Counted from the stretch's first letter, positions 17,001-26,237 are shown. The stretch is DNA of 64,000 nucleotides from Pseudomonas sp. StFLB209 (GCF_000829415.1 NZ_AP014637.1:5659001-5723000); one strand, 5' to 3'. A program made the numbers and translations. Notes: generated by a model not told the origin, from the letters alone.

Positions 17001-17487
17001 GGTCCTGGCCGAGCGCCAGAGGTTCGCCGCGGTCGAGGGCGAACTCCAATCCTGAGCACGCCAGCAGACGGCTCTTGCCACTGCCTTGCGGACCGATCAG
17101 CAGATACCAGGGCAATGGCTGCCGATCCTCGCTGAACAGGCTGGCGTGCCTGAGGCTGCGCAGCGCTTCGGCAAAGCGTTTGTGCAGGCTGCGGCGCTCA
17201 TTGTCGAAGCGCTGCTGGTCGGCCTGCTGTGCTGCCCGCTGCGGGTCAATGACCGATGGCCGGCCGCGCCACCAACGACTCAACAGCATGACCGCTCCCC
17301 AGAGCAGCAAAAGTGCGCAGACGGCCAGCAATCGGGCAAGCGCGCTGGCCAATACCCGCACATCATTGATCGCCAGTGTCGGGCCGCCCCACCACACCAG
17401 TGCGCCGCACGCCAATACCAGCGCCAGGCTCCACACCCAGGTCTGGCACATAGCCCCCGGAACTTTCTTCAGGAAATCTCTCATCAT
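14029..17487 (-). CDS. tssM: Type VI secretion membrane-complex protein TssM (IcmF)
   Basis: TssM spans the inner membrane and periplasm and, with TssL and TssJ, forms the T6SS trans-envelope channel. The 1152-residue protein has two N-terminal membrane segments (about 17-35 and 50-70) and a cytoplasmic NTPase-like domain with Walker A GPQGSGKS (132-139) and VLIDTPGRYL. A third membrane segment (LLLGGGLATLMVGGALW, about 435-455) precedes a long periplasmic part with the ImcF-related and C-terminal beta-domains (MTFSWPDEAGQGSASLLVE). Both nucleotide-binding motifs look intact. It starts 4 bases after tssL. Confidence 0.93.
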   Translation of the reverse strand: MMRDFLKKVPGAMCQTWVWSLALVLACGALVWWGGPTLAINDVRVLASALARLLAVCALLLLWGAVMLLSRWWRGRPSVIDPQRAAQQADQQRFDNERRSLHKRFAEALRSLRHASLFSEDRQPLPWYLLIGPQGSGKSRLLACSGLEFALDRGEPLALGQDHDGEQCQWYFTDQAVLIDTPGRYLAQADASVDGGGWRTLLELLRKRRRARPLDGVLITVAVPMLLEARNPELGKTPALLELISQIRQRLQEVRRHLQVQVPVYLVLSKADQLPGFNAFFDSLSREQNSQALGVSFSAEQPATDRQAVHQQIDALLRHLDSQLIGRLHQQRDKQLRSRMLDFPPGMAALGEQLEMLIDQLFFSGRYVSGHRLSGVYLTCASAAEPESQAQPLGGAGGAQGRFVHELFARVILREAHQQSLAPSERQRIHWGQRLLLGGGLATLMVGGALWTSGFSANHQRLETLRRLAGDWQQQRQALDPAADAMTALKTLDISWQATQVFPDGLAMSWHERNGLYQGWASNPLLQARYEDELRSHLLPRLTRLLEARVRSSLHDREALLDNLRAYLMLHLPTRRDPAWLEEQLGSEWARLYPGHAAVQQGLGQHVAKLLKLSFSQPLDEPLVAQARQALRNESQASLAYKVLRERAGSLPDYRLGQHLGPQRELFVGAEQAIPGFFTRQGYRQFFSVQSAAQISELLRDNWVLGEGSELSGTDMRRLLVELEQLYFRDYASHWSDAVGRLGLLPFSEAGEGADLVSGLLSANSPVVQLLAQIRDNTRFPLALPDPEQALPAPVAGAALQAAAGAASKALVLPENARKAMQLRFEPLHRLLDDNDAPTAELVAVLQGLDAVQQQLASLARASQPEPFAYEMARARMAGQRDALSQLRNTAARLPRPVGGWFNLLADDAWRLILADAYRHLDQRYQSELYAFYSRAIDQRYPFHAHSSSDVALNDFREFFKAQGVLERFFEQHLKAFVSGSADNYRLRSIDGHSLPMSRAVLEQIARGQRIRQGFFAEDPSQPQVRFRLEPYSLDSGASRAEFRFGERRHEYRHGPIVPMTFSWPDEAGQGSASLLVERMAGRTVGIEKNLGPWSLFRLLDLMPSEPLSGRDVLLFKADVGGLRANYLLTSQRMPNPLDLSVLRGFRLPAQL

Positions 17488-17491
17488 GCTC

Positions 17492-18361
17492 TCACGGCAG
17501 GTTCTGGATCAGGCTCGGGACGGCGACTTGCCAAGGCTGCAGCACGCTCTGACGCTGCTCATCGAGCACCCAGGCAAATCCGCCATACAACATCGCCAGG
17601 CCAGCGAGGGTAAACAGCAAAACCATCCACCACGGCACAATCCGCAAGGTGGCCTGGTGACTGTCCGGCACCCCAGGCCAGGCCGGGGTCAACCCGCCGG
17701 ACGCCTCGCCGCGTAACTGGCGGATCTGCCGGTACAACGCATCGCGAACCTCCTCCAGTTCCACATGGCCGGCGTTACGCACCCGATAGCGGCCCTCGAA
17801 GCCCAGCGCCAGGCACAGGTACATCAGTTCCAGCAACGGCAGATGCCGAACCGGGTTGCGGCTCAGTTGCTCAAGCAGGCGAAAGAACTTGTCGCCACCG
17901 AAGGTTTCGTTATGAAAGTGGCTGAGCAGGCTGTTCTGTGCCCAGTCGCTCTGGCGCCCCCACTCGGTGGTCACCACCTGTTCATCGAGCACCGTGCACA
18001 ACACGTAGCGAGCAGTGTTCAACTGCTCGCTGTCGATACCGTCGCGCAACGCCTGCCACTCAAACTGACGCACCTGTTCACGCAAGCGGTTGTTGAGCTG
18101 GCTGATATCGGGAGGTGGCAGATCAAGCCTGATGCGCACGATGCTCGACAGCAGTGCCGAAGCCGCCGCCACCAGAGCGTTCAGGCCCAGACTGAAGCCG
18201 GCCGCTGGCCGCGCCTCAGCGCTGTAGACCATGCGTTCCTGAAGCTGGGCAAAGCGCGGGGCGTCACTGGCGGTGGTCAGCGGTGCCTGGGTCGGCCCCT
18301 GGCCCTGATGGTCGAGCAACACCGTCATTTCATCGTCTGGCTGCGGATTATGTTGATTCAT
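17492..18361 (-). CDS. tssL: Type VI secretion protein TssL (DotU)
   Basis: A 289-residue inner-membrane anchored protein that binds TssM and the baseplate. The DotU core runs from about residue 60 (ALLSSIVRIRLDLPPPDISQ) through LCTVLDEQVVTTEWG and SLLSHFHNETFGGDKFF to LELMYLCLALGFEGRYR, all diagnostic. A single C-terminal membrane helix is IVPWWMVLLFTLAGLAMLYG. It ends shortly after, so it lacks the peptidoglycan-binding OmpA extension some TssL proteins have. It follows tssK by 5 bases. Confidence 0.93.
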   Translation of the reverse strand: MNQHNPQPDDEMTVLLDHQGQGPTQAPLTTASDAPRFAQLQERMVYSAEARPAAGFSLGLNALVAAASALLSSIVRIRLDLPPPDISQLNNRLREQVRQFEWQALRDGIDSEQLNTARYVLCTVLDEQVVTTEWGRQSDWAQNSLLSHFHNETFGGDKFFRLLEQLSRNPVRHLPLLELMYLCLALGFEGRYRVRNAGHVELEEVRDALYRQIRQLRGEASGGLTPAWPGVPDSHQATLRIVPWWMVLLFTLAGLAMLYGGFAWVLDEQRQSVLQPWQVAVPSLIQNLP

Positions 18362-18366
18362 GAGGT

Positions 18367-19704
18367 TCAGTTCCTGATGGCCCAGAAGGTCAGTTCCAAT
18401 CCGGCAAACTCGCCGGCGACATGAAAGGCAAAGCCTCCGGAGCGCCCCAGCAGTTCCAGTGCCTCGCGGTCAGGCTCCAGGACGAAGTAGGTCTTGTTGG
18501 CATGGAAAGGAATCTGCCGGGGTGCTACCGGCAGCGGTTTGAGACGGATGCCGGGCAGATGCAGGTTGACCAGTTGGCGGATGTGCTCCACCGCACCGGC
18601 CTTCAGGTGTGCCGGCAAGCGCTGGCGCAGCTCTTCGCTGTCGCACAGTGCACTGGCAGCGAGCACGAAGCTCGACGACGCCAGCAGGCTGTGGTCATGA
18701 AGGATCGCCACCTGCACGCCGTACTGGCGCTGTTGCAACGGCAGCTCGATGGCGTGCTGCTCAAGCACCATCGACAGCACCTGGCGGATCGCCTCCAGTA
18801 GCGGCCGCAGGCTGGCCCCTTGATCGTTGTGCCGATAATGGCTGTCAAGCACGGGGCGTTTGCTGTCGCTGGCAAAAGTTGCCAGTTCTCCCAGCAACCC
18901 CAATAGCAGGCGGTACAAGGCTTCGGGCGCGACCCGCGGTTGTGCCAGGCAGTGCCGCAGCAGCAGTTCGTTACGATTGATCAGTTGCAGCATCAGCAAG
19001 TCACCAACCTGGGCGCTGCCCTGCGTGCCGCTGCCGCGAATCCGCTCGGCAATGGTATCGCCTCGATGGGCCAACAGGCTGATGACTTCCTTGAGGCATG
19101 ACAGCATCCATGGCGAAGCCTGCAGATGCACAAAACTGGGGATGAAGTCAGCCGCCAGAGTGATCGCGCCAGTGGCCGCTGCTTCGCGGATCTGGCAGAT
19201 TTTCAAGCGCACCCAAGCCTGTTCGCCGGACGGCTCGCCCAGCAACAGCCGCAGGTCGGGCCGCGCACAGTGAATGGCGGTGCTGCCCTGCTCCCCAGCG
19301 TTGGAGTCACTGACCTGGGTCTGGTAGACCGTGTAGCGCGCCAGCACGTCGGACTGCTCGGGGTGCCGGGCTTCGATGTGGTTGCCGGTCACCAGTGGCA
19401 AGCCCAGATAAACTGCGGTATCGACAGTATTGGCCGGCACGTCGAGCGCCAGCGGCTCGGGCGTGTTGCCCAGTTCGAACAGGCTGCCGTCGGGCAGCAC
19501 ACCGCTGGCCTCGCTGACCACCAGCTTGCCCATATTGAGAAATTGCAGGTCGATCACCAGACTGAAAAAACCCCAGTTGTAGGCCCCCAGCAGGCAGGTG
19601 CGGGTCTTGAGCTGATGGTCGTGGTAACGATCGTTGTGTTGCAGGTGCTGGGGGCGCAGCAGCATCCCTTCCTGCCAGATGACTTTATGCGCGTTCATCA
19701 CCAC
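18367..19704 (-). CDS. tssK: Type VI secretion baseplate protein TssK
   Basis: TssK links the baseplate wedges to the membrane complex. The 445-residue product begins with the family signature KVIWQEGMLLRPQHLQHNDRY (given here only as a landmark at residues 6-25) and contains NWGFFSLVIDL and PASTVDT-like strands. It ends in the domain that contacts the membrane complex (PRQIPFHANKTYFVLE). An alternative start is Met3. Overlaps tssJ by 7 bases. Confidence 0.93.
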   Translation of the reverse strand: MVMNAHKVIWQEGMLLRPQHLQHNDRYHDHQLKTRTCLLGAYNWGFFSLVIDLQFLNMGKLVVSEASGVLPDGSLFELGNTPEPLALDVPANTVDTAVYLGLPLVTGNHIEARHPEQSDVLARYTVYQTQVSDSNAGEQGSTAIHCARPDLRLLLGEPSGEQAWVRLKICQIREAAATGAITLAADFIPSFVHLQASPWMLSCLKEVISLLAHRGDTIAERIRGSGTQGSAQVGDLLMLQLINRNELLLRHCLAQPRVAPEALYRLLLGLLGELATFASDSKRPVLDSHYRHNDQGASLRPLLEAIRQVLSMVLEQHAIELPLQQRQYGVQVAILHDHSLLASSSFVLAASALCDSEELRQRLPAHLKAGAVEHIRQLVNLHLPGIRLKPLPVAPRQIPFHANKTYFVLEPDREALELLGRSGGFAFHVAGEFAGLELTFWAIRN

Positions 19705-20204
19705 TCTCCGTCTGGCGCAGGCGGCCCGCGACGCTGTTCGATACCATTGTGATCAAGCAGCAGTACCGCCTGGTTGCGCTGACCGGGGCCGAGGGTCAGC
19801 ACCTGGCGCCAGCGAGTCTCGTTAAGCTCACGGTAGGCCGCCAGCACGCCGAGGTGCCGGCCGCTTTCCACCAGCAACTTGAGCCGCCGGGTTTCCCCAG
19901 GACGCAGTTCAAGCTCTTCGCTGACCAGCAGATCAGCCGCCAGGGTGTCGCGAGGTCGTTCATACAGACTGAAAAAATCCGCCGTCTCGAAGGCCACCGG
20001 GTGGCGCAGTTCGAACAGGCGCAACACAACCGGTGAGGGACGGTCATGTTGGTCCGGGTTAAGCCGGTCACTGGCCGCCAGGGTCAGGTCCAGACGGGTC
20101 GGTTCAGGGGCGGACGACAAAAGGCTGCAACCGCTCAATGACAGCAGTGCAATCAAGGTCAGCCAGCGCTGTGGCGGGCATTTGAAAAATGGCATCGGCA
20201 TCAC
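19698..20204 (-). CDS. tssJ: Type VI secretion outer-membrane lipoprotein TssJ
   Basis: A 168-residue lipoprotein that anchors the membrane complex to the outer membrane. The signal peptide has a lipobox LSLSGC (Cys near residue 26). The mature part shows the TssJ transthyretin-like fold motifs: LDLTLAASDRLNPD, PVVLRLFELRHPVAFETADFFSLYE, and an ELRPGETRRL stretch. It overlaps fha by 4 bases at its start and tssK at its end. A shorter start at Met3 (MPFFK) is possible. Confidence 0.9.
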   Translation of the reverse strand: MMPMPFFKCPPQRWLTLIALLSLSGCSLLSSAPEPTRLDLTLAASDRLNPDQHDRPSPVVLRLFELRHPVAFETADFFSLYERPRDTLAADLLVSEELELRPGETRRLKLLVESGRHLGVLAAYRELNETRWRQVLTLGPGQRNQAVLLLDHNGIEQRRGPPAPDGEW

Positions 20205-20962
20205 TTGCGAAGATCGCTATGAAGGGCCCTGATCAGGCGCAGTTGTTCGCCATAGGCACGGGTCAGGTCCTGGACCAGCAGGTTCTGGCGCAATAAAGCA
20301 GCGCCATCGAGTGCCAGTTGTTCGCACGCGGCCTGGTCAATACCGTCCAGGCAAACCCCAAGCGCTGTTGCGTAGGCCTGCCAGAAGGCTGCGGTCGGTG
20401 GTTGGTGCGCGATCGAGTCAGCCAGCAGTCGGGGCACTTGCAGTTGTTCCCTGTCGATGCCGGCAGGCGGCAACTGTTGTTGCTCGGTATGTTGGTCATC
20501 CAGATCGCTCAGGAGCCGTCCCAGCGGCTGCCGATGAGCCAGGGACTCACTGAGCAGAAAGGCGTCGTCCGGAATCAGGCTGCCTGTCGGCATCGGTCGC
20601 CCGACCCGTATTTCGCTGTCATCTGCTGCTGGCAGCAGGCGTGCATGCAGTGTCAGCGAGCCAAGGCGATAGCAGGCGTCCGCCGCGACCGGTTGCGCCA
20701 CGCCTCTGGGCAGCCGGCTGCCGGTGCGCAAATCGAAGGAGCCGTTGCGGCTGACATCGGTCAGCCAGAACCGGCCGTCCTGCCAGCTGATGCGCGCATG
20801 CCGGCTGGATACGTGGCGCAGCGTGTCCACCAGTACCCAGTCAGCCTCCGGACTTCGGCCAATCAGGCCACCAGCCTGGCCGAAACACATGTGCGCAGTG
20901 CTCACCTGCTGGCGCTGAGCGGGGTCGAGTATCTCCAGGATCAATTGCATTTCTACACTCAC
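20201..20962 (-). CDS. fha: FHA-domain type VI secretion regulator (Fha/TagH)
   Basis: A 253-residue protein with an N-terminal FHA domain: GGLIGRSPEADWVL (phosphothreonine-binding Arg), VSSRHARISW and DVSRNGSF. The C-terminal region (about 150-253, ADSIAHQPPTAAFWQAYATA to YGEQLRLIRALHSD) matches the TagH C-terminal domain. FHA proteins are the substrates of the T6SS kinase/phosphatase pair, here stk1/stp1. The GTG start at 20962 overlaps the stop of the small lipoprotein gene (GTGA), implying coupled translation; an ATG four codons on is the alternative. Confidence 0.87.
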   Translation of the reverse strand: MSVEMQLILEILDPAQRQQVSTAHMCFGQAGGLIGRSPEADWVLVDTLRHVSSRHARISWQDGRFWLTDVSRNGSFDLRTGSRLPRGVAQPVAADACYRLGSLTLHARLLPAADDSEIRVGRPMPTGSLIPDDAFLLSESLAHRQPLGRLLSDLDDQHTEQQQLPPAGIDREQLQVPRLLADSIAHQPPTAAFWQAYATALGVCLDGIDQAACEQLALDGAALLRQNLLVQDLTRAYGEQLRLIRALHSDLRK

Positions 20963-21102
20963 ACTCCAGGCCCACGTTCGGCCGCCCGAGGGTCACCCAA
21001 CGGGCGGTAATCACTGTCATCATTGGCCTGAAACAGGCCACAAGCGCTAAGACCAAGCATCACCAGAACCAGCAACAAGGCATGCCGAAGGCGCAGGAAC
21101 AT
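20959..21102 (-). CDS. Small lipoprotein in the type VI operon (47 residues)
   Basis: A short frame from ATG at 21102 gives a 47-residue product. It has a basic N-terminus (FLRLRH), a hydrophobic core (ALLLVLVMLGLSA) and a lipobox LSAC with the lipidated Cys at 21, then a 27-residue acidic/polar tail ending in AERGPGV. A ribosome binding site (GGAGAAACCT) precedes the start. It sits 31 bases after the sigma-54 activator gene, and its TGA overlaps the fha GTG by 4 bases, which argues that it is really translated. It is too small to be TssJ, which is encoded separately two genes on. Function unknown; an entericidin-like or complex-stabilising lipoprotein are possibilities only. Confidence 0.7.
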   Translation of the reverse strand: MFLRLRHALLLVLVMLGLSACGLFQANDDSDYRPLGDPRAAERGPGV

Positions 21103-21133
21103 AGGTTTCTCCATTTATGAATCGAGGTTCAGC

Positions 21134-22648
21134 TCAGCAATCAGCGGGAAGTTCGCAGCGGATGTTGAGTCGTTGCAGGCGGTACAGCAGCGTGCGCCGG
21201 GCCATGCCAAGCTCGCGGGCCGTCTGGGTGCGATTGCCACCGTTGTTGTGCAGGCTTTCGATCACCAGGGCACGCTCGACCCGCTCCAGACGCTGGCGAA
21301 GATCGCCGCTGCCTGACGCCGGCAAGACGCCGGGCGGGCCGATGAAATGCTCAAGGCGCAACTGGCGGCCCTCACTGAGCAGTACAGCGCGCTCGACCAG
21401 GCCTTTGAGCTCGCGGACATTGCCGGGAAAGCCGTAACCATTGAGGTAATCCAGGGCCGCTTCTGACCAGCGCACCGTGCCCTGGCGCTTGGCAACCGCC
21501 AGCGCGGCAAAATGGCGAGCCAGGGTCGCCACATCACCCTGGCGATGACGCAGGGCCGGCAACTCGATAGGAAATTGTGCAAGCCGGTAATACAGGTCCT
21601 CACGAAAGGCTCCGGCCTTGACCAGCGCCCGCAGGTCGCGATGGGTCGCAGCGATCACCCGCACGTCGATCCGGTGCGGCTGGTTACAACCCAGCGGGCG
21701 AATCTCGCCTTCCTGCAAGACCCTGAGCAACTTGGCCTGCAAGCTCAATGGCATGTCACCAATCTCATCGAGCAACAGCGTACCGCCGCACGCGGTATCG
21801 AACAGGCCGGGGCGGTCGCGCAACGCACCGGTAAACGCGCCTTTGCGATAGCCGAACAACTCGCTTTCCAGCAGACCTTCCGGGCAGGCCGCACAGTTCT
21901 GCACCACGAACGCACCGGCCCGACGCTCTCCGTAATGATGGATCGCCCGCGCCACGACTTCCTTGCCGGTGCCAGTCTCGCCATTGAGTAATACGGTGCA
22001 GTCGCTACGCAGAACCTTGCCGATCATCTGCCGGGTCTGGCTGATCGCCAGGCTATCGCCGATCAGGCCATAGCCGTCAGCCGGCGCCACCGGCGAGTGA
22101 GTCGGCCCCGCCACGCCGGACGGCTCAAGCGCTGCGTGGTCGGCCTTGCGGGCAAGCATCAGCGTGCCCAACTGCGCCAGCACCCCGGCCGCGCCATGCA
22201 GTGGTCGCTGGCGGCTACTGGCGCACAGCATCAGCCCTTTGACCTGCCCGGCGACATCGGCCAGCGGCACACACAACAAGGTCTGCCAGCGGCACTCCGG
22301 CAGGAAGCTGATGTCATGCAATACCGCAATGATCGGGTTCAGGTACAGCGGCTCACCCTGACGCAAAGTGAAATGCAACAGCGGGCAGTCGCGGTAGTCC
22401 AGCGCCGGCTGCGCGGTGCCGTGCACCACAGCGTCGTCAGCCACAGACGCGGCAACGTGATGTTCTGCATCCAGATGCAGCCTCACGCCTGTGCTGTCGA
22501 GCAGGTAGACCTGAGCCAGTTCGCAGCCGGTGATGTCACTGAGAATGCGCACAAAGTCGTGCAGTAGAGTCTCATGCCCGGCGCTGGCCAGGGTCACGCA
22601 CTGGCGCAACAGCTCAGTGGTTTGTTCATCGAAGCTCAGAAGCGGCAT
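21134..22648 (-). CDS. Sigma-54-dependent activator of the T6SS locus (Sfa type)
   Basis: A 504-residue enhancer-binding protein. An N-terminal GAF-like sensor region (about 25-175) is followed by the AAA+ domain with Walker A GETGTGKE, the sigma-54 contact loop GAFTGA, Walker [12 protein letters not shown] and [13 protein letters not shown]-terminal Fis-type helix-turn-helix follows ([27 protein letters not shown]). The ATG at 22648 was chosen because it lies one base after the clpV stop (TGA-A-ATG); longer starts would overlap clpV. P. aeruginosa H2 and H3 clusters carry Sfa2/Sfa3 at the same place. No -24/-12 element was recognised upstream of tssA, so its target may be elsewhere, for example hcp/vgrG genes. 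Confidence 0.88.
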   Translation of the reverse strand: MPLLSFDEQTTELLRQCVTLASAGHETLLHDFVRILSDITGCELAQVYLLDSTGVRLHLDAEHHVAASVADDAVVHGTAQPALDYRDCPLLHFTLRQGEPLYLNPIIAVLHDISFLPECRWQTLLCVPLADVAGQVKGLMLCASSRQRPLHGAAGVLAQLGTLMLARKADHAALEPSGVAGPTHSPVAPADGYGLIGDSLAISQTRQMIGKVLRSDCTVLLNGETGTGKEVVARAIHHYGERRAGAFVVQNCAACPEGLLESELFGYRKGAFTGALRDRPGLFDTACGGTLLLDEIGDMPLSLQAKLLRVLQEGEIRPLGCNQPHRIDVRVIAATHRDLRALVKAGAFREDLYYRLAQFPIELPALRHRQGDVATLARHFAALAVAKRQGTVRWSEAALDYLNGYGFPGNVRELKGLVERAVLLSEGRQLRLEHFIGPPGVLPASGSGDLRQRLERVERALVIESLHNNGGNRTQTARELGMARRTLLYRLQRLNIRCELPADC

Positions 22649-22649
22649 T

Positions 22650-25214
22650 TCAGGAGAACTCCCAAGCCACATGACCATCGCTGGCGAGACCGGCATGGGC
22701 CCGCTCAAGGGGTTCGCCACTGGCCATGGCGGCCAGCAGGCGATCGACCAGAACCGGCATCAGTTGCTGGTCGAACAGAGGGTCGATCAGCCGCGCGCCA
22801 CTGGGATCCTGCTGGCAGCGCTGCGCCAGTTGCACGACCAATTCAGGGCTGTAGCTGAACTCCAGCTGACGCTGGCGCAGGCGTTGCCCCAGCTGTTGCA
22901 GCTTCAGGCCGACCAGTTCGCCCAGCACGGCGGTTCCCACCGGGTAGTAAGGCACCACACGCATCCGCGCCAGCAACGCCGGCTTGAAATGGCGACTAAG
23001 CGCGGGGCGAATCTGCTCGACCAATAACCCTGGCCCGGGACGCGCACCCTCGGCACACAGCGCTTCGATTTGCTCGCTGGCAAGGTTGGAGGTCAGCAGG
23101 ATCAAGGTGTTGCGAAAGTCGATCTCGCGGCCCTCGCCATCGTTGGCAATGCCTTTATCGAAGATCTGGTAAAACAGGTTGAGCACATCCGGATCGGCCT
23201 TTTCGACTTCGTCGAGCAGCACCACCGAATAGGGCCGCCGGCGTACCGCCTCGGTGAGCATGCCGCCCTCGCCATAGCCGATGTAGCCCGGCGGTGCACC
23301 GATCAGCCGGGCCACGCTGTGCTTTTCCTGAAACTCCGACATGTTCAGCGTGGTCAGAAAACCCTCACCGCCATACAGCAATTGGGCCAGCACTCGCGCC
23401 GTCTCGGTCTTGCCCACGCCGCTGGGGCCGACCAACAGAAATACCCCTACCGGCGCATCGGGGCGATTGAGCCCGGCAGCAACCGTACGCACTGCTTGAT
23501 CAAGGATCTGTACCGCCTGGTCCTGGCCTCTGATCCGCGCCTGCAAGTCTTGGGCAAAGCCTGCGACCCGCGCATTGTGTTCGCGAGCCAGTTGTTCTAC
23601 CGGCACACCGGTCCAGGCACTGATCACTTGCGCGACCAGCCGTGGGCAAACTTCACAACTGGCCAGACGCTGCTGCGCATGGGCGTCGGCCAGGGCTGCG
23701 CGGGTTTGCAGCAGCTCACTCAGTGCCACGCCGTCATCCTGGCCGGCCGCTCGGACCTCACTGAGTTGCTGACGCAGCTCAGGCAAGCGCTCGGCCAACT
23801 CGCGCTGCCGATGCCAGTCGGCTTCCAGCGCCGGGAGCTGTTGTTCGGTATGCACCAACCGGTCTTGCAGCCGGGCCATGGCCTGCGCCGCCACGGTGAG
23901 TCCGGCGTCCTGATCGCGGCGCAGCGCCTGAAGTTGGCGCAGTTGTTGGGCATGCTCATCACGTAGCCGCTCCAGCTCCGCTGGCGCCGCGACCAGACTG
24001 ATGCGAGCTCTGGCACAGGCGGTGTCCAGCACATCCACGGCTTTGTCCGGCAGTTGTCGGCCTGCCAGGTAACGTGCTGAAAGTTCGGCAGCGGCCACCA
24101 GCGCATCGTCGCGGATGTAAACACCGTGGCTGTGTTCATAGGCAGGCGCCAGCCCACGCAGGATCGTCAACGCCTCAGCCACGCTGGGTTCGTGCACCTG
24201 CACAGGCTGAAAGCGTCTGGCCAGGGCCGGGTCTTTCTCGAAGTATTTTTTGTATTCCGACCAGGTGGTGGCCGCAATGGTACGCAGCTCACCGCGGGCC
24301 AGGGCCGGTTTGAGCAGGTTGGCGGCATCGCTGCTTCCGGCCTGGTTACCGGCACCGATCAGGGTGTGGGCTTCGTCAATGAATATGATCACCGCTGGAG
24401 TGGCTGCGCGGGCCTCCTCGATCACGCCCTGCAAGCGCCGCTCGAACTCGCCCTTGATGCTCGCCCCGGCCTGCAACAGCCCCAGATCCAGCGCCAGCAC
24501 GCGAACGCCTTGCAGCGCCGGCGGCACTTCACCGGCGCTGATGCGTAGCGCCAGGCCTTCGATCAAGGCGCTTTTACCGACGCCAGCCTCACCGACCACA
24601 ATCGGATTGTTCTTGCGCCGCCGCAGCAGAATGTCGATCAACTGACTGATTTCGGCATCCCGGCACAGCACCGGGTCAAGTCGGCCCTCCAATGCCTGAC
24701 CGGTTAGATCATGGGTAAAGCGCGGTAACAGTGCTTCGCTACTGGCCGCCAGCACAGCGTGCTGGCTGTCGGCTTGCGCGGCCGCCTTGAGTCGTTCGAG
24801 ATTGAGTGACGCCAGCAATGGCTGATAGCCCTGACCGGCGTGCGCCAGCGGGTTGCCCAGCAGCGCCAGTAACAGTGCCGCCTGGTCGATGCAGGCCCGG
24901 CCCAGATCCAGATTGGCCACCAACAGCGCTTGCTGCAGCCATTGCACCAGCTCCGGGGCAAACGTCGGATGGCGCGAGGTGCTCTGGCCTGGGCGCGGTT
25001 GCAGCACAGCCTGCAACCGGCCAGCGTCGACACCGGCATCGCGCAAACCGCGCTCAAGCAGGCCCTGTGGGCGCTCAAGCAGACACAACAGCAGGTCGTC
25101 GACCAACAACTGACTGGCGCCACGGCTGACACAGCGCTCGGCGCAGGTTTGCAGGTCGGCGCGGGTTGGGGCATCGACTGCCTGAATGAGTTTTTGCAGG
25201 TCCAGGTTGATCAT
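22650..25214 (-). CDS. clpV: Type VI secretion ATPase ClpV (TssH)
   Basis: ClpV is the AAA+ unfoldase that disassembles the contracted TssB/TssC sheath for reuse. The 854-residue product has the N-terminal Clp repeat domain (1-155), the first AAA domain with Walker A GEAGVGKS and Walker B VIIFIDEAH, and a middle coiled-coil (about 405-510) that contains the M-domain. The second AAA domain carries Walker A GPSGVGKT and VVLLDEVEKAD. Both ATPase sites look intact. It begins 15 bases after tssG. Confidence 0.95.
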   Translation of the reverse strand: MINLDLQKLIQAVDAPTRADLQTCAERCVSRGASQLLVDDLLLCLLERPQGLLERGLRDAGVDAGRLQAVLQPRPGQSTSRHPTFAPELVQWLQQALLVANLDLGRACIDQAALLLALLGNPLAHAGQGYQPLLASLNLERLKAAAQADSQHAVLAASSEALLPRFTHDLTGQALEGRLDPVLCRDAEISQLIDILLRRRKNNPIVVGEAGVGKSALIEGLALRISAGEVPPALQGVRVLALDLGLLQAGASIKGEFERRLQGVIEEARAATPAVIIFIDEAHTLIGAGNQAGSSDAANLLKPALARGELRTIAATTWSEYKKYFEKDPALARRFQPVQVHEPSVAEALTILRGLAPAYEHSHGVYIRDDALVAAAELSARYLAGRQLPDKAVDVLDTACARARISLVAAPAELERLRDEHAQQLRQLQALRRDQDAGLTVAAQAMARLQDRLVHTEQQLPALEADWHRQRELAERLPELRQQLSEVRAAGQDDGVALSELLQTRAALADAHAQQRLASCEVCPRLVAQVISAWTGVPVEQLAREHNARVAGFAQDLQARIRGQDQAVQILDQAVRTVAAGLNRPDAPVGVFLLVGPSGVGKTETARVLAQLLYGGEGFLTTLNMSEFQEKHSVARLIGAPPGYIGYGEGGMLTEAVRRRPYSVVLLDEVEKADPDVLNLFYQIFDKGIANDGEGREIDFRNTLILLTSNLASEQIEALCAEGARPGPGLLVEQIRPALSRHFKPALLARMRVVPYYPVGTAVLGELVGLKLQQLGQRLRQRQLEFSYSPELVVQLAQRCQQDPSGARLIDPLFDQQLMPVLVDRLLAAMASGEPLERAHAGLASDGHVAWEFS

Positions 25215-25229
25215 GCTTCAAGAGGTCCT

Positions 25230-26237
25230 TTAGTGAGTCCGGTTGCCCAGCGTGACCAGACCATCCGCCTGGTCAGCGCCCAGCCAGCTGGTCCAGCCCA
25301 GCCGGCAGGGGTTCTGCTCGCCAATGCGCAATTCACGAATCTGCTCGTGGCGCAGTTGCAGGCGGATGTCGTAGTCGAGCGGGTCACGCAGCGTGAAACG
25401 CACCAGCGCGCACAGCGGCGCAAAGCCACTGCCGATCGGTAGAAAGTCGTGGAAGCCTTGCCAGTCGAGCTGGCAGACATGAATGCGGAATTTGCCGCCA
25501 CCATCGCGCACCCGATGGCCGACAATCAGGTCGTTGCCCAGGCGGCAATTGTCTGCCCCCAAACGGTTGCGTTGCTGCTGGTGCACCGTGACCCGGCGCT
25601 CGACACACTGCTCGATGTGCAAAAGCGGATGCTTGAAGTAGTAGCGCAACACCGCCTCGATCAACGCCGCCGAATGGGCGCGCAGGCTGAGCAGCCCCAG
25701 ATAGGGCAGCAGGCGCTTCCAGTTCAGGTGCCGAGACTGGCGAATCGTCTCGCCGCCCAGGCCAATCAGCGCAAACAGCCGCTGCGAAAAGCGGTCATCG
25801 GCCCCACTCCTGAAGCTGGCGTGGTATCGGTATTTGGTCCATACCGGCAGCAGCAGCCGCTGCAAACGATGGTGGAAAAGATCGAGAAACAGCCGGGCTC
25901 GCTCACCCTCGCAGCCGTCGCGCAGTGCCTGCTCGGCATAGAAGGCCGGTAACGGTGAGGCAGAACCACACAGGCCGAGCAGGTTCAGGCGCAGGCGGGC
26001 ACGTAACCGGCCATGCTCGGTAAAAAACTCGACCCGCTCCACGTCACTGACCGGAAACCCCAGGCTCGGGTTGGCCTGGAACTCCAGCAGCTCGTAAAGC
26101 TCGTCGTCGTCCAGTTCAGGGTGTTGCTCAGCCAGCCGGGTAATGATCTGGCGTACCGCCTGAAACAGCGAGTACTCGCGGATTGCGCTGCACAGCCCGC
26201 TCAGAGCAGGGGCTGCTGACCCATGCGTGGCGTCCAT
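25230..26237 (-). CDS. tssG: Type VI secretion baseplate protein TssG
   Basis: A 335-residue baseplate wedge component (VasB/ImpH family). Typical segments: YSLFQAVRQIITRLAEQHPE near the N-terminus, NPSLGFPVSDVERVE, NLLGLCGSASPLPAFYAEQ and LFLDLFHHRLQRLLLPVWTKYRY. The ATG at 26237 has GGGAGA about 10 bases upstream and overlaps the 3' end of tssF by 37 bases. Confidence 0.92.
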   Translation of the reverse strand: MDATHGSAAPALSGLCSAIREYSLFQAVRQIITRLAEQHPELDDDELYELLEFQANPSLGFPVSDVERVEFFTEHGRLRARLRLNLLGLCGSASPLPAFYAEQALRDGCEGERARLFLDLFHHRLQRLLLPVWTKYRYHASFRSGADDRFSQRLFALIGLGGETIRQSRHLNWKRLLPYLGLLSLRAHSAALIEAVLRYYFKHPLLHIEQCVERRVTVHQQQRNRLGADNCRLGNDLIVGHRVRDGGGKFRIHVCQLDWQGFHDFLPIGSGFAPLCALVRFTLRDPLDYDIRLQLRHEQIRELRIGEQNPCRLGWTSWLGADQADGLVTLGNRTH

